Shown: piece by piece, positions 1 to 7,344 of the stretch
Numbering within the stretch: the stretch's first letter is position 1
How the letters are laid out: each line of letters opens with the position of its first letter
Assembly (NCBI GenBank): GCA_010365135.1
Contig: JAAFGY010000017.1
Location: 1 to 33,625 of the forward strand
DNA from: Flavobacterium sp.
GTDB lineage: Bacteria; Bacteroidota; Bacteroidia; Flavobacteriales; Flavobacteriaceae
Direction of reading: 5' to 3'
DNA length: 33,625 nt
The notes under the pieces: generated by a model
What the model was told of the DNA's origin: nothing
Database searches by the model: none
Seen by the model: only the letters and a program-made list of their open reading frames with translations
Made by a program: the position numbers and the translations under genes

Positions 1-722
1 CCTACATAAACTTCAGAATTTAGATATAGTTTTGCCAATAACATTCTCACAGCTGACTTGCTTGTTTGACCATATCCAATTCTTTGAGGCAATTTATTTT
101 CGATATCCAAGAGTTCCGATTCAACAAAATCATACAATTGCTTTCTAGTAGATTCAGCTTTAAGCTCTTTGCTTCCTAAATCAGCTTCAGTCAATAAAGG
201 TCCTTTCCCAAAACAATCAATCAAATAGAAATAGGCTAATGCTCTCAAAAATCGCATTTCACTTATTACTTGGTCTTTATTTGAAACAGAAAAATTGTTG
301 AATTGTGCAATAACCTGATTCGCTTGAGGCACTGTATAATAAATACGATTGTACATATATCGCATAAACTTATTGTTTGAATCCCAATTACTGGCTGTTG
401 TCAATTGGTCAAGACCATTATCACCCCAACGGTTTTTCATGTCATCAGCAGTAAAATCTTGTAAATTAATAATCCCTCTCAAGAATGGAGATTCTCCAGG
501 ATCATCACCTGGTGTATCTGTGCTTCCTGGTCCTGATGGCCCTGATAGTGCATAAGATCCATAAACTTTAGAAACGAGTCCAGCTAAAGTGGGTTGTTCT
601 TGTAGTAATTGATCTAAAGATTTAGCAGAACCTTTTGGCTCCGTGTTCAAATCATCAATGCAACTGCTTGTTAGCAATAGGACTAAACCTAATCCTAATG
701 TATACTTTTTAAAATTTTTCAT
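1..722 (-). CDS. susD: SusD-like starch-binding outer-membrane lipoprotein (3' part beyond window)
   Basis: Read on the minus strand from ATG at 722-720, an open frame runs off the window edge, giving about 240 residues of a protein normally 480-550 long. It begins with a lipoprotein signal ending LTSSC, so Cys21 would be lipidated. The next residues, IDDLN, are acidic, which fits the surface-export signal known for Bacteroidota lipoproteins. The segment FLRALAYFYLIDCFG (about residue 165-180) and the following tetratricopeptide-like helices are typical of the SusD/RagB family. It sits 16 bp downstream of the susC stop, the usual SusC-SusD pairing. In this family SusD forms a lid on the SusC barrel and binds the glycan; given the neighbouring amylases and maltose phosphorylase, starch or maltodextrin is the likely ligand. 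The substrate is inferred from context. Confidence 0.9.
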   Translation of the reverse strand, partial: MKNFKKYTLGLGLVLLLTSSCIDDLNTEPKGSAKSLDQLLQEQPTLAGLVSKVYGSYALSGPSGPGSTDTPGDDPGESPFLRGIINLQDFTADDMKNRWGDNGLDQLTTASNWDSNNKFMRYMYNRIYYTVPQANQVIAQFNNFSVSNKDQVISEMRFLRALAYFYLIDCFGKGPLLTEADLGSKELKAESTRKQLYDFVESELLDIENKLPQRIGYGQTSKSAVRMLLAKLYLNSEVYV

Positions 723-738
723 ACTATTATTTTATTAA

Positions 739-3700
739 TTAAAAGTCAAGACTTACTCCCAAAGTGTATGTTCTTGGTCTTGGATAAAAATTCCCATCAA
801 TTGCATCAAAATTTTCTGGATCTTGACCCGTATATTTGGTTACTAAAAATGCATTATTAACAGCTCCACTTACTCTCAAGGAAGATTTACCAACAAATTT
901 TTCAAATTTATATCCTAAAGAAATGTTATCACAACGTAAAAAAGTAGCGTCTTCCAGTAAATAATCTGAACGCTCTGCATTACCAATATAGGTATCAAAA
1001 AGAGGACTAGCGGTACCGTTATAAAAATTCAAAACATTTTGTATGTATTCTGTACTTTGTGATGGAATTGCCGCTTGAATATTACCATTTTGTTGTTTTT
1101 TAAGATTATAAACTTGACCTCCTATTTGACCTCTAAAATTTGCGGTCAAATCAAAGTTTTTATAACCAAAAGTAGCATTAAAACCATAAGTCCAATTAGG
1201 TCGCAATGCAACGTAATACTCATCTGAATCATTTATAATACCATCTTCATTTCTGTCTTTATAGGCGCCAACTATTGGTTGACCACTTCCATCATAAACT
1301 TGCTCATAAACGAAAGCCGAATATGGTTGATACCCCACAGCATGATAGGCTAAATTATTCCCTGTACCTCCAATACCTCCTCCAGCACTAGTTCTTGTTA
1401 TTCCTTTTAGTTCAGAAATAGTACTATAATTGTAGGCGATATTACCTCCAAAATTTAAAGATAAATCATCTGTTTGAATTGCTTTAACATTTAAACTCAC
1501 CTCAACTCCATTACTGTCTAAAGACCCAATGTTTTTCAAGTATTCAGTTCCTCCTGTATCACCTGCTGCTAATGGAACAACTGCTAACAAATCAGTAGTT
1601 TTTCGTTGATAAACATCTACACTACCGGTAAGAATATTGTCTTTGAATAGTTCAAAATCTAATCCTAAATTATATGTTGTCGTTTTTTCCCATGTCAATT
1701 CAGCATTAAATGGTCCTACAGTATATGGAGTTACATTTGGTAAATATTGACTGGCAGCATCTCCCGGAATAAAAGTAGGTAAATAAGGGTAAAACTCTCT
1801 TTGAATAGTACCACCTCCCGGAAGCGTTGCTTGTCCCGTTTGTCCCCAACCTAATCGTAGTTTCAAATCTTGAACAAAATTAGATTCTTTCAGGAATGAT
1901 TCTTCCTTTAGTTTCCAAGCTGCACCCACAGCAGGGAAATAACCCCACCTTTGATTTTCAGCAAAAACTGATGTTCCATCCGCTCTAAGAGTGGCAGTCA
2001 ATAAATATTTACCCAACAAATCAACGTTTCCTCTAGCGAAAAAAGCTTGCAAATTTCGAGGTCTATATTCTCTGTTGTTTGGATTATTAACATCACTGAT
2101 AAATTGTTCTCTAATTCCTGTATCTACATTATTTCTATAAGAAATTGAATTTCCATCTGTTTTAAAATCTTGATAGGAATATCCCGCTTGCGCATCCACT
2201 TTATTCACAAAACCAGTAAGTGTTTTTGAATATGCTAAGTACGACTCCATCGTTTTATTGGTTGCCGTTGCTTTAAAAAATTCTGCTTGACCAGGATTAA
2301 AAAGATAGTTTGTTGCAGGATCTGTTCCTTGATTGAAAGTATAAGTAGCAAGTGCATTTTCTTGAAACTTTACTTTATAATCTCTCGTTGTAGCATCTAA
2401 TCCCATATTTACAACTGCTCTAAGGTCTCGCAAAAAAGGGAGTTTATAATCGAACTCAATGTTTCCTAAAAATCGTATTGCTTTGTCAACACCTCTTCTT
2501 TGATCTAATAAAGCCAAAGGATTTTTTGGTCCGACCATTTGATCTCTATTTCCACTTACACTAGTTTGTTGATAATAGCCTACAAACTTATTATTAAAGG
2601 AGTCGCCGTAAACGGGTTTAGTAGGATCGAAAACTGCTGCTCCACCAAAAGCACCTCCTTCATCAACATTATTCTTATTTGAATATGTTCCTTTAGCATT
2701 AACATCTATCTTTAAATCATCATTTAAAAATTTTGGCGTCATCTTAAAGGAATACGAAAGTCTTTTGAACTCACTGGTTTTTACAATACCTTGAACATCT
2801 GTGTAACCAATAGAAGCTCTAAACGGTATTTTTTTATACAAATTAGCTCTGGCACTAAAGTTATAATCTGTTGAAATTGATGTTCTCAAAATCTCATCTT
2901 GCCAGTTGGTATCACTTAATATTCTGCCTTCAATTTGTGGCGTAGAAAGATCATCAGTAGCAAGAGTCGTAGGGTCATCCACTCCTAATTGATTTGTCTT
3001 TGTAGGATGATATTGTTGAATAAATCGCGTGAAATCGGACGCATTCATCACATCTAAGGTCTTAATTACTTTTCCGATAGTGACATTAGACGAATAATTG
3101 AATTGTGGCGCTCCTGAAGTTCCCTTTTTTGTAGTAATAAGGATTACCCCATTAGAAGCTCTTACACCATAAATTGCAGTTGCAGATGCATCCTTTAATA
3201 CAGAGAAACTCTCCACATCATTAGGATTAATAAGAGACCAAGGATTTGTTCCTGCGTCACTTATTGGCACTCCATCAATGATAATCAAAGGGTCATTCGA
3301 AGCATTTAAGGAAGCACCACCTCTAATTCTGATAATTGGACCAGCATCTGGAGCACCACCACCGTTAGTAATTCTAACGCCCGCCGCTTTTCCTGCTAAT
3401 AATTGATCCGTAGAGAAAATGGCTCCTTTATTAAAGTCTTTAGCCGTTACCAAAGCAACTGAACCTGTAGCATCTTTTTTCTTAACAGATCCATAACCTA
3501 CTTGAACAACTACTTCTTTCAACTCGTTAGATTCTTCAACAAGAATAACATTTAATGATTGTTGATTGCTAAAAACAATGGTTTGACTGGTATAACCTAT
3601 ATACGAAAAAACAATTTTTTCCCCATTGTTCACGTTAGGTAATTTGTATTTTCCGTCAAAATCAGTTTGCGTTCCACTTGTGGAACCTTGAATTACTACA

Positions 3701-3825
3701 TTTACACCCGGAATTGGCTGATTAGATCTAGAATCTAAAACCATACCTCCTAATGTTCCTTGCGCAAGAACACTAAATGGTAAGAATAGTAATAAAAATA
3801 ACAACTTTTTGTAAATTGTTTTCAT
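739..3825 (-). CDS. susC: SusC/RagA-type TonB-dependent maltooligosaccharide transporter
   Basis: This 1028-residue protein has a signal peptide (residues 1-21, ending VLAQ), a carboxypeptidase-regulatory-like domain (about 22-105, with PIPGVNVVIQGS and TDFDGKY), then a plug domain with GSVKKKDATGSV, RIRGG and LKDASATAIYGVRASNGVI, all hallmarks of the SusC/RagA family. The rest is beta-barrel, ending in a terminal Phe (LDF) as outer-membrane barrels do. Its length is normal for the family (about 950-1100). It imports oligosaccharides through the outer membrane using TonB-ExbBD energy. It is the first gene of a leftward susC-susD unit divergent from the LacI regulator. A TAnnTTTG -7 box and a possible LacI operator lie upstream. 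Specificity for maltodextrins is inferred from the adjacent enzymes. Confidence 0.95.
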   Translation of the reverse strand: MKTIYKKLLFLLLFLPFSVLAQGTLGGMVLDSRSNQPIPGVNVVIQGSTSGTQTDFDGKYKLPNVNNGEKIVFSYIGYTSQTIVFSNQQSLNVILVEESNELKEVVVQVGYGSVKKKDATGSVALVTAKDFNKGAIFSTDQLLAGKAAGVRITNGGGAPDAGPIIRIRGGASLNASNDPLIIIDGVPISDAGTNPWSLINPNDVESFSVLKDASATAIYGVRASNGVILITTKKGTSGAPQFNYSSNVTIGKVIKTLDVMNASDFTRFIQQYHPTKTNQLGVDDPTTLATDDLSTPQIEGRILSDTNWQDEILRTSISTDYNFSARANLYKKIPFRASIGYTDVQGIVKTSEFKRLSYSFKMTPKFLNDDLKIDVNAKGTYSNKNNVDEGGAFGGAAVFDPTKPVYGDSFNNKFVGYYQQTSVSGNRDQMVGPKNPLALLDQRRGVDKAIRFLGNIEFDYKLPFLRDLRAVVNMGLDATTRDYKVKFQENALATYTFNQGTDPATNYLFNPGQAEFFKATATNKTMESYLAYSKTLTGFVNKVDAQAGYSYQDFKTDGNSISYRNNVDTGIREQFISDVNNPNNREYRPRNLQAFFARGNVDLLGKYLLTATLRADGTSVFAENQRWGYFPAVGAAWKLKEESFLKESNFVQDLKLRLGWGQTGQATLPGGGTIQREFYPYLPTFIPGDAASQYLPNVTPYTVGPFNAELTWEKTTTYNLGLDFELFKDNILTGSVDVYQRKTTDLLAVVPLAAGDTGGTEYLKNIGSLDSNGVEVSLNVKAIQTDDLSLNFGGNIAYNYSTISELKGITRTSAGGGIGGTGNNLAYHAVGYQPYSAFVYEQVYDGSGQPIVGAYKDRNEDGIINDSDEYYVALRPNWTYGFNATFGYKNFDLTANFRGQIGGQVYNLKKQQNGNIQAAIPSQSTEYIQNVLNFYNGTASPLFDTYIGNAERSDYLLEDATFLRCDNISLGYKFEKFVGKSSLRVSGAVNNAFLVTKYTGQDPENFDAIDGNFYPRPRTYTLGVSLDF

Positions 3826-3909
3826 ACTTTTTATTTAAATTAATTTGGTTTTTGTTTAGTATTACCTTTACTTCGAAGGATAAAATTACATTAATTTATT
3901 AGCTTATAA

Positions 3910-3917
3910 CAAAGGTA
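3910..3917 (-). promoter_or_regulatory. Candidate -7 box for susC
   Basis: On the minus strand this reads TACCTTTG, a full match to the Bacteroidota -7 consensus TAnnTTTG. It would give a leader of roughly 75-80 nt before the susC ATG. No good TTTG -33 element is visible at the proper spacing, so the promoter may depend on an activator or be weak. Confidence 0.45.
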
Positions 3918-3932
3918 AAGTTTAAATAGGTT

Positions 3933-3948
3933 ACGAAAACGTGATAGT
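3933..3948. promoter_or_regulatory. Candidate LacI-family operator upstream of susC
   Basis: The sequence ACGAAAACGTGATAGT is an imperfect palindrome centred on ACGT at 3939-3942. It matches 14 of 16 positions with the reverse complement of a site at 5107-5122 upstream of the transporter gene. It covers the -33 region of the proposed susC promoter. LacI-family operators are typically about 16-20 bp palindromes with a central CpG. Binding by the neighbouring regulator is inferred. Confidence 0.5.
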
Positions 3949-3989
3949 GTTGAAAACTTTCTCTTTTATTGAAATTTTCAGGCACAAAA

Positions 3990-4020
3990 TTGCCAAAATC
4001 TAAATAAAATTTTATCTTTA
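3990..4020 (+). promoter_or_regulatory. Candidate promoter of the LacI-type regulator
   Basis: TTG at 3990-3992 and TATCTTTA at 4013-4020 are separated by 20 bp, resembling the Bacteroidota TTTG-N19-21-TAnnTTTG promoter with one -7 mismatch. The ATG of the regulator is 28 bp further on. A sequence sharing TTACGAAAA with the susC operator follows directly at 4021. Confidence 0.35.
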
Positions 4021-4048
4021 TTACGAAAATGATTGTAAAGTCCAACAC

Positions 4049-5083
4049 ATGAAAAAAAAAGTTACCCTAAAACAAATCGCCAGAGAACTCGACGTATCTA
4101 TTTCGACGGTTTCCAAATCTTTGAGAAACAGTCTTGAAATTGGTGAAGAGACGAGACTAAAAGTACAAGCTTTTGCCAAATTTTATCACTATAAACCCAA
4201 TAATATAGCCCTTAGTTTAAAAAACAGAAAAACGAAAACCATCGGAATTATTATTCCTGAAATCGTGCATTATTTCTTTTCGACCGTGATTAACGGAATT
4301 GAACAAATTGCCAATGAAAACGGGTACAGCGTTATCATTTGTTTGTCGGATGATTCTTTTGATAAGGAAGTACTCAATATGGAAATGTTGGCCAATGGTA
4401 GCATCGATGGATTTATTATGTCGCTCTCCAAAGAAACTCAACAAAAAGGCGATTTTCACCACATCACCGAAGTCATTAATCAAGGAATGCCTGTGGTCAT
4501 GTTCGATAGAGTTACCAACGATATTCTTTGCGATAAGGTAATTATTAACGACGAATTATCCGCATACGGTGCGGTTCAAAGTTTGATTGACAAAGGAAGA
4601 AAAAAAATTGCCCTTTTAACCACCGTCGATTATGTCAGCGTAGGAAAATTTAGAACAGATGGTTATACGAAAGCCTTGCGAGACAATGGATTGGCTTTCG
4701 ACGAAAATTTGATTATTAAAATTGAAAATGTTGACAATTGCGAAATCACCATCGCCACATTACTAGAAGACAAAGCTTTTGATGCCGTTTTTGCCGTAAA
4801 CGAACTGTTTGCCGTTACGATTATTAAAATAGCCCACAAAATGGGAATAAAAGTTCCCGAAGATCTCGCCGTTATCGCTTTTACCGATGGAATAATTTCT
4901 AAATATTCTACACCAACCATTTCTACCGTCACCCAAAACGGCATCGAAATGGGCAATGTCGCTGCAAAAATTCTCATCGAAAGATTAGAATCAGAAGAAA
5001 AAGAACTGGAGGAATATGAAGAAGAGATTTACAAAACTGTAGTAATTGAAACCCATCTCATAGAAAGAGAATCAACAAATTAG
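4049..5083 (+). CDS. LacI-family transcriptional regulator of the maltodextrin locus
   Basis: The 344-residue protein has an N-terminal LacI helix-turn-helix (TLKQIARELDVSISTVSKSL, residues 6-25), a hinge helix region (YKPNNIALSLKNRKT), and a periplasmic-binding-protein-like ligand domain beginning IGIIIPEIVHYFFSTVINGIE and running to the C-terminus. It is divergent from susCD and precedes the transporter, phosphoglucomutase and phosphorylase genes. In Bacteroidota, LacI-type proteins control starch or maltose loci in several Flavobacteria, in place of the SusR of Bacteroides. Likely operators are seen at 3933 and 5107. The effector sugar and whether it activates or represses cannot be told from sequence. 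The last 20 residues are rich in Glu (SEEKELEEYEEE), a mildly unusual acidic insertion. Confidence 0.93.
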   Translation: MKKKVTLKQIARELDVSISTVSKSLRNSLEIGEETRLKVQAFAKFYHYKPNNIALSLKNRKTKTIGIIIPEIVHYFFSTVINGIEQIANENGYSVIICLSDDSFDKEVLNMEMLANGSIDGFIMSLSKETQQKGDFHHITEVINQGMPVVMFDRVTNDILCDKVIINDELSAYGAVQSLIDKGRKKIALLTTVDYVSVGKFRTDGYTKALRDNGLAFDENLIIKIENVDNCEITIATLLEDKAFDAVFAVNELFAVTIIKIAHKMGIKVPEDLAVIAFTDGIISKYSTPTISTVTQNGIEMGNVAAKILIERLESEEKELEEYEEEIYKTVVIETHLIERESTN

Positions 5084-5106
5084 CCTCTTTAAAATTTATT
5101 TATCAA

Positions 5107-5122
5107 ACTATCACGTTGTAGT
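5107..5122. promoter_or_regulatory. Candidate LacI-family operator upstream of the MFS transporter gene
   Basis: ACTATCACGTTGTAGT reads as the symmetrical skeleton ACTAnnACGTnnTAGT, with 12 of 16 positions palindromic, extending by one more pair outside. Its reverse complement shares an uninterrupted 11-bp block (AACGTGATAGT) with the susC site at 3938-3948. It lies 24 bp after the regulator's stop codon and about 150 bp before the transporter ATG. Confidence 0.5.
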
Positions 5123-5176
5123 TATAGCTCGTCGATTTAATTTCTGATTTTTTATTTTTAATTTTTAATTCTTTTA

Positions 5177-5184
5177 TATATTTA
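5177..5184 (+). promoter_or_regulatory. Weak candidate -7 box for the transporter operon
   Basis: TATATTTA matches seven of eight positions of the TAnnTTTG consensus and lies about 90 bp before the transporter ATG, downstream of the proposed operator. No clear -33 element is present, and AT-rich sequence gives such matches by chance. Confidence 0.25.
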
Positions 5185-5231
5185 CACAATTCAAAACTTT
5201 TACTTTTACTTCGAAAAATAAGTTAAGTTTT

Positions 5232-5275
5232 GATAAGCAAGGCGCTTATCGTACATTTAATACAATATACGATAA
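5232..5275 (+). promoter_or_regulatory. Two overlapping, mutually exclusive hairpins in the transporter leader
   Basis: Hairpin A pairs GATAAGC (5232-5238) with GCTTATC (5244-5250) around a 5-nt loop. Hairpin B pairs TTATCGTA (5246-5253) with TACGATAA (5268-5275) around a 14-nt loop. They share 5246-5250, so only one can form at a time. Hairpin B reaches the first base of the ATG at 5275, so it could affect translation. Function is inferred. Confidence 0.4.
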
Positions 5276-6606
5276 TGAAAAAACCCCAATTAAGTTTTTG
5301 GCAAATATGGAATCTAAGCTTTGGATTCCTAGGAGTACAAATTGGATATTCCCTTCAAAATGGCAATACGAGCCGAATTTTAGAAGCACTCGGTGCCGAT
5401 GTTCATAGCATAGGTTATTTTTGGCTGGCAGCGCCTCTTGCAGGTTTAATTGTTCAGCCCATCATTGGTCTTTCTAGTGATAAAACCTGGACGCGACTTG
5501 GACGTAGAATTCCTTTTATATTTTTTGGAGCCATCATTTCGGCTTTGGCAATGTTTTTTATGCCTAACGCAGAATACTTTACCTATTTATTACCACCGTT
5601 AATTTTTGGAGCAGTTATGCTGCTATTAATGGACACTTCTTTTAATGTTACGATGCAGCCTTTTAGAGCCTTAGTTGGCGATATGGTTAATGATGAACAA
5701 AAAAATCTTGGCTATTCTTTGCAAAGTGCCTTAATCAATTTTGGAGCCGTTTTTGGCTCTTTATTACCTTGGGTTCTAGCTCAGTTAGGTGTTGCCAACG
5801 TTCCCGCTGCGGGAGAAAAAGTGGCGGCATCAGTAATATGGTCGTTCTATATTGGAGGAGCTATTTTATTGGCAACGGTTCTTTGGACTGTTTTTAGAAC
5901 CAAAGAATACGCACCAAAAGAACACGCAGTATACAATGAAATCGACCTAGAATCCGAAACTGTAACCGAAAAAACAAGCATTTTCAAATTAATTGCAAAC
6001 GCTCCAAAAATCTTTTGGCAGTTGGGAATTGTACAATTCTTTTCTTGGTTTGCTTTATTTTTAATGTGGGTTTATACCACCAGAGCTATCGCCAATCAGG
6101 TTTGGGGAGCAGAAGCTTTGGATCCAAAATCAATTGGTTTTAACGAGGCTGGAGATTGGACAGGCGTTATGTTTGCTTTTTACAGCGCCGTTGCAGCCTT
6201 ATTTTCTTTGCTTATTCCATCCATTGCAAAATCTATTGGCAGAAAAAAAACCTATAGTTTTTCGCTTTTAATGGGAGGAATTGGATTGGCCTCGATGTAT
6301 TTTGTACACGATAAAACTATTTTACTACTATCAATTTCTGGAGTTGGTTTAGCTTGGGCAGCCATATTAGCAATGCCTTATGCCATGCTTTCTGGTTCAT
6401 TACCAGCGGATAAAATGGGTGTATATATGGGATTATTTAACGCCACCATTACCATTCCGCAAATCGCAGCTGGATTATTAGGAAGTACCATTATTGCTTT
6501 GTTTGGAGGTTTTCCAATGGCAATTATTGTAATCGCAGGAGTTTCCATGTTGCTTGCTGGTTTGGCAGTATTTTTTGTTAGAGAAAAAATAGCAACCAGT
6601 AAATAA
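5275..6606 (+). CDS. MFS sugar (maltose) transporter, SLC45-like
   Basis: A 443-residue inner-membrane permease with about twelve hydrophobic segments. The N-terminus (LSFWQIWNLSFGFLGVQIGY) and the first cytoplasmic loop (GLSSDKTWTRLGRRIPFI) match the SLC45/GPH-type sugar transporters found in Bacteroidota maltose loci. The ATG at 5275 fits the family start; an in-frame TTG at 5230 would add 15 unlikely residues and would lie within a leader hairpin. The stop is 12 bp before the phosphoglucomutase gene, suggesting one transcript. It probably moves maltose or maltotriose from periplasm to cytoplasm for the GH65 phosphorylase. The exact substrate and the coupling ion are inferred from family and context. 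Confidence 0.9.
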   Translation: MKKPQLSFWQIWNLSFGFLGVQIGYSLQNGNTSRILEALGADVHSIGYFWLAAPLAGLIVQPIIGLSSDKTWTRLGRRIPFIFFGAIISALAMFFMPNAEYFTYLLPPLIFGAVMLLLMDTSFNVTMQPFRALVGDMVNDEQKNLGYSLQSALINFGAVFGSLLPWVLAQLGVANVPAAGEKVAASVIWSFYIGGAILLATVLWTVFRTKEYAPKEHAVYNEIDLESETVTEKTSIFKLIANAPKIFWQLGIVQFFSWFALFLMWVYTTRAIANQVWGAEALDPKSIGFNEAGDWTGVMFAFYSAVAALFSLLIPSIAKSIGRKKTYSFSLLMGGIGLASMYFVHDKTILLLSISGVGLAWAAILAMPYAMLSGSLPADKMGVYMGLFNATITIPQIAAGLLGSTIIALFGGFPMAIIVIAGVSMLLAGLAVFFVREKIATSK

Positions 6607-6618
6607 ATTAAAACAATA

Positions 6619-7272
6619 ATGAATACAAAAGCATTTATATTCGATCTTGACGGCGTAATTGTGGACACCGCAAAATACCATTTCCTTGCTTGGAAAAAAA
6701 TCGCCAATGAATTAGGATTCGAATTTACACACGAAAATAACGAATTATTAAAAGGAGTTAGCCGCGTTCGTTCGCTCGATATCATTTTAGAAATAGGAAA
6801 AGTCACTGCTTCGCAAGAAGATAAAAACAGATGGCTCATTCAAAAAAATGAAGATTATTTATCCTATTTAGTCGATATGGACGAAAGCGAAATTTTGCCC
6901 GGAGTGATGCCTATTTTAAACTATTTGAAAGAACAAAAGCAATTAATAGCATTAGGGTCCGCCAGTAAAAACGCTAGACCGATTCTTGAAAAAACGGGAA
7001 CTCTCTCCTTTTTTGATGCTATAGTTGACGGAAATGACGTTTCGAATGCAAAACCCGATCCCGAAGTTTTCTTGCTTGCCGCCAAATTATTGAATACTAA
7101 ACCCGAAGATTCGATTGTATTTGAAGATTCAGTTGCCGGAATTCAAGCCGCAAATATCGGCGGAATGGTTAGCGTTGGAATTGGTGAAGCTTCAACATTG
7201 CACGAAGCAAAACATTTATTTAAAGATTTTACCCAAATGGATAAAACCTTTATCGATAATTTGATTAAATAA
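6619..7272 (+). CDS. pgmB: Beta-phosphoglucomutase (HAD family)
   Basis: The protein is 217 residues, normal for this family. It opens with the HAD motif FDLDGVIVDT (nucleophile Asp9, acid/base Asp11), has the second motif Ser in LGSASKN, and the metal-binding FEDSVAGIQAA near the C-terminus. The KPDPEVFL segment supplies the conserved Lys. It converts beta-D-glucose 1-phosphate, released by inverting phosphorylases of family GH65, into glucose 6-phosphate in the cytoplasm. It lies directly upstream of the GH65 gene, the standard partnership, and 12 bp after the transporter. No signal peptide is present. Confidence 0.94.
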   Translation: MNTKAFIFDLDGVIVDTAKYHFLAWKKIANELGFEFTHENNELLKGVSRVRSLDIILEIGKVTASQEDKNRWLIQKNEDYLSYLVDMDESEILPGVMPILNYLKEQKQLIALGSASKNARPILEKTGTLSFFDAIVDGNDVSNAKPDPEVFLLAAKLLNTKPEDSIVFEDSVAGIQAANIGGMVSVGIGEASTLHEAKHLFKDFTQMDKTFIDNLIK

Positions 7273-7283
7273 ATTTGTTTCAT

Positions 7284-7336
7284 GTTTAAAGTTTCAGGTC
7301 AAAGAACTTGAAACTTTAAACTTGAAACTTTTAAAC
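7284..7336. repeat. Heptad-phased intergenic array with inverted halves
   Basis: The pgmB-GH65 gap is filled by about seven 7-bp units: three starting GTT or GTC (at 7284, 7291, 7298) followed by four starting AAC (7305, 7312, 7319, 7326) and a final AAAC. The halves are complementary: GTTTAAAGTTTCA (7284-7296) pairs perfectly with TGAAACTTTAAAC (7309-7321), and three further pairs (one G-T) leave a six-base loop. In RNA this would form a 16-bp stem. Confidence 0.7.
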
Positions 7337-7344
7337 TAAAAAAA

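Noticed and set aside
349..555. Rightward open frame of 68 codons
   Set aside because: It is antisense to the susD coding frame, which has a clear signal sequence and family motifs; the frame shows no family features.
3981..3994. GGCA/TGCC mini-palindrome near the regulator's -33 region
   Set aside because: Only four paired bases on each side; too short to separate from chance in this sequence.
5230..5274. Upstream TTG start for the MFS transporter
   Set aside because: The added 15 residues are not family-like and the region is better explained as a leader with hairpins; ATG at 5275 matches the family start.
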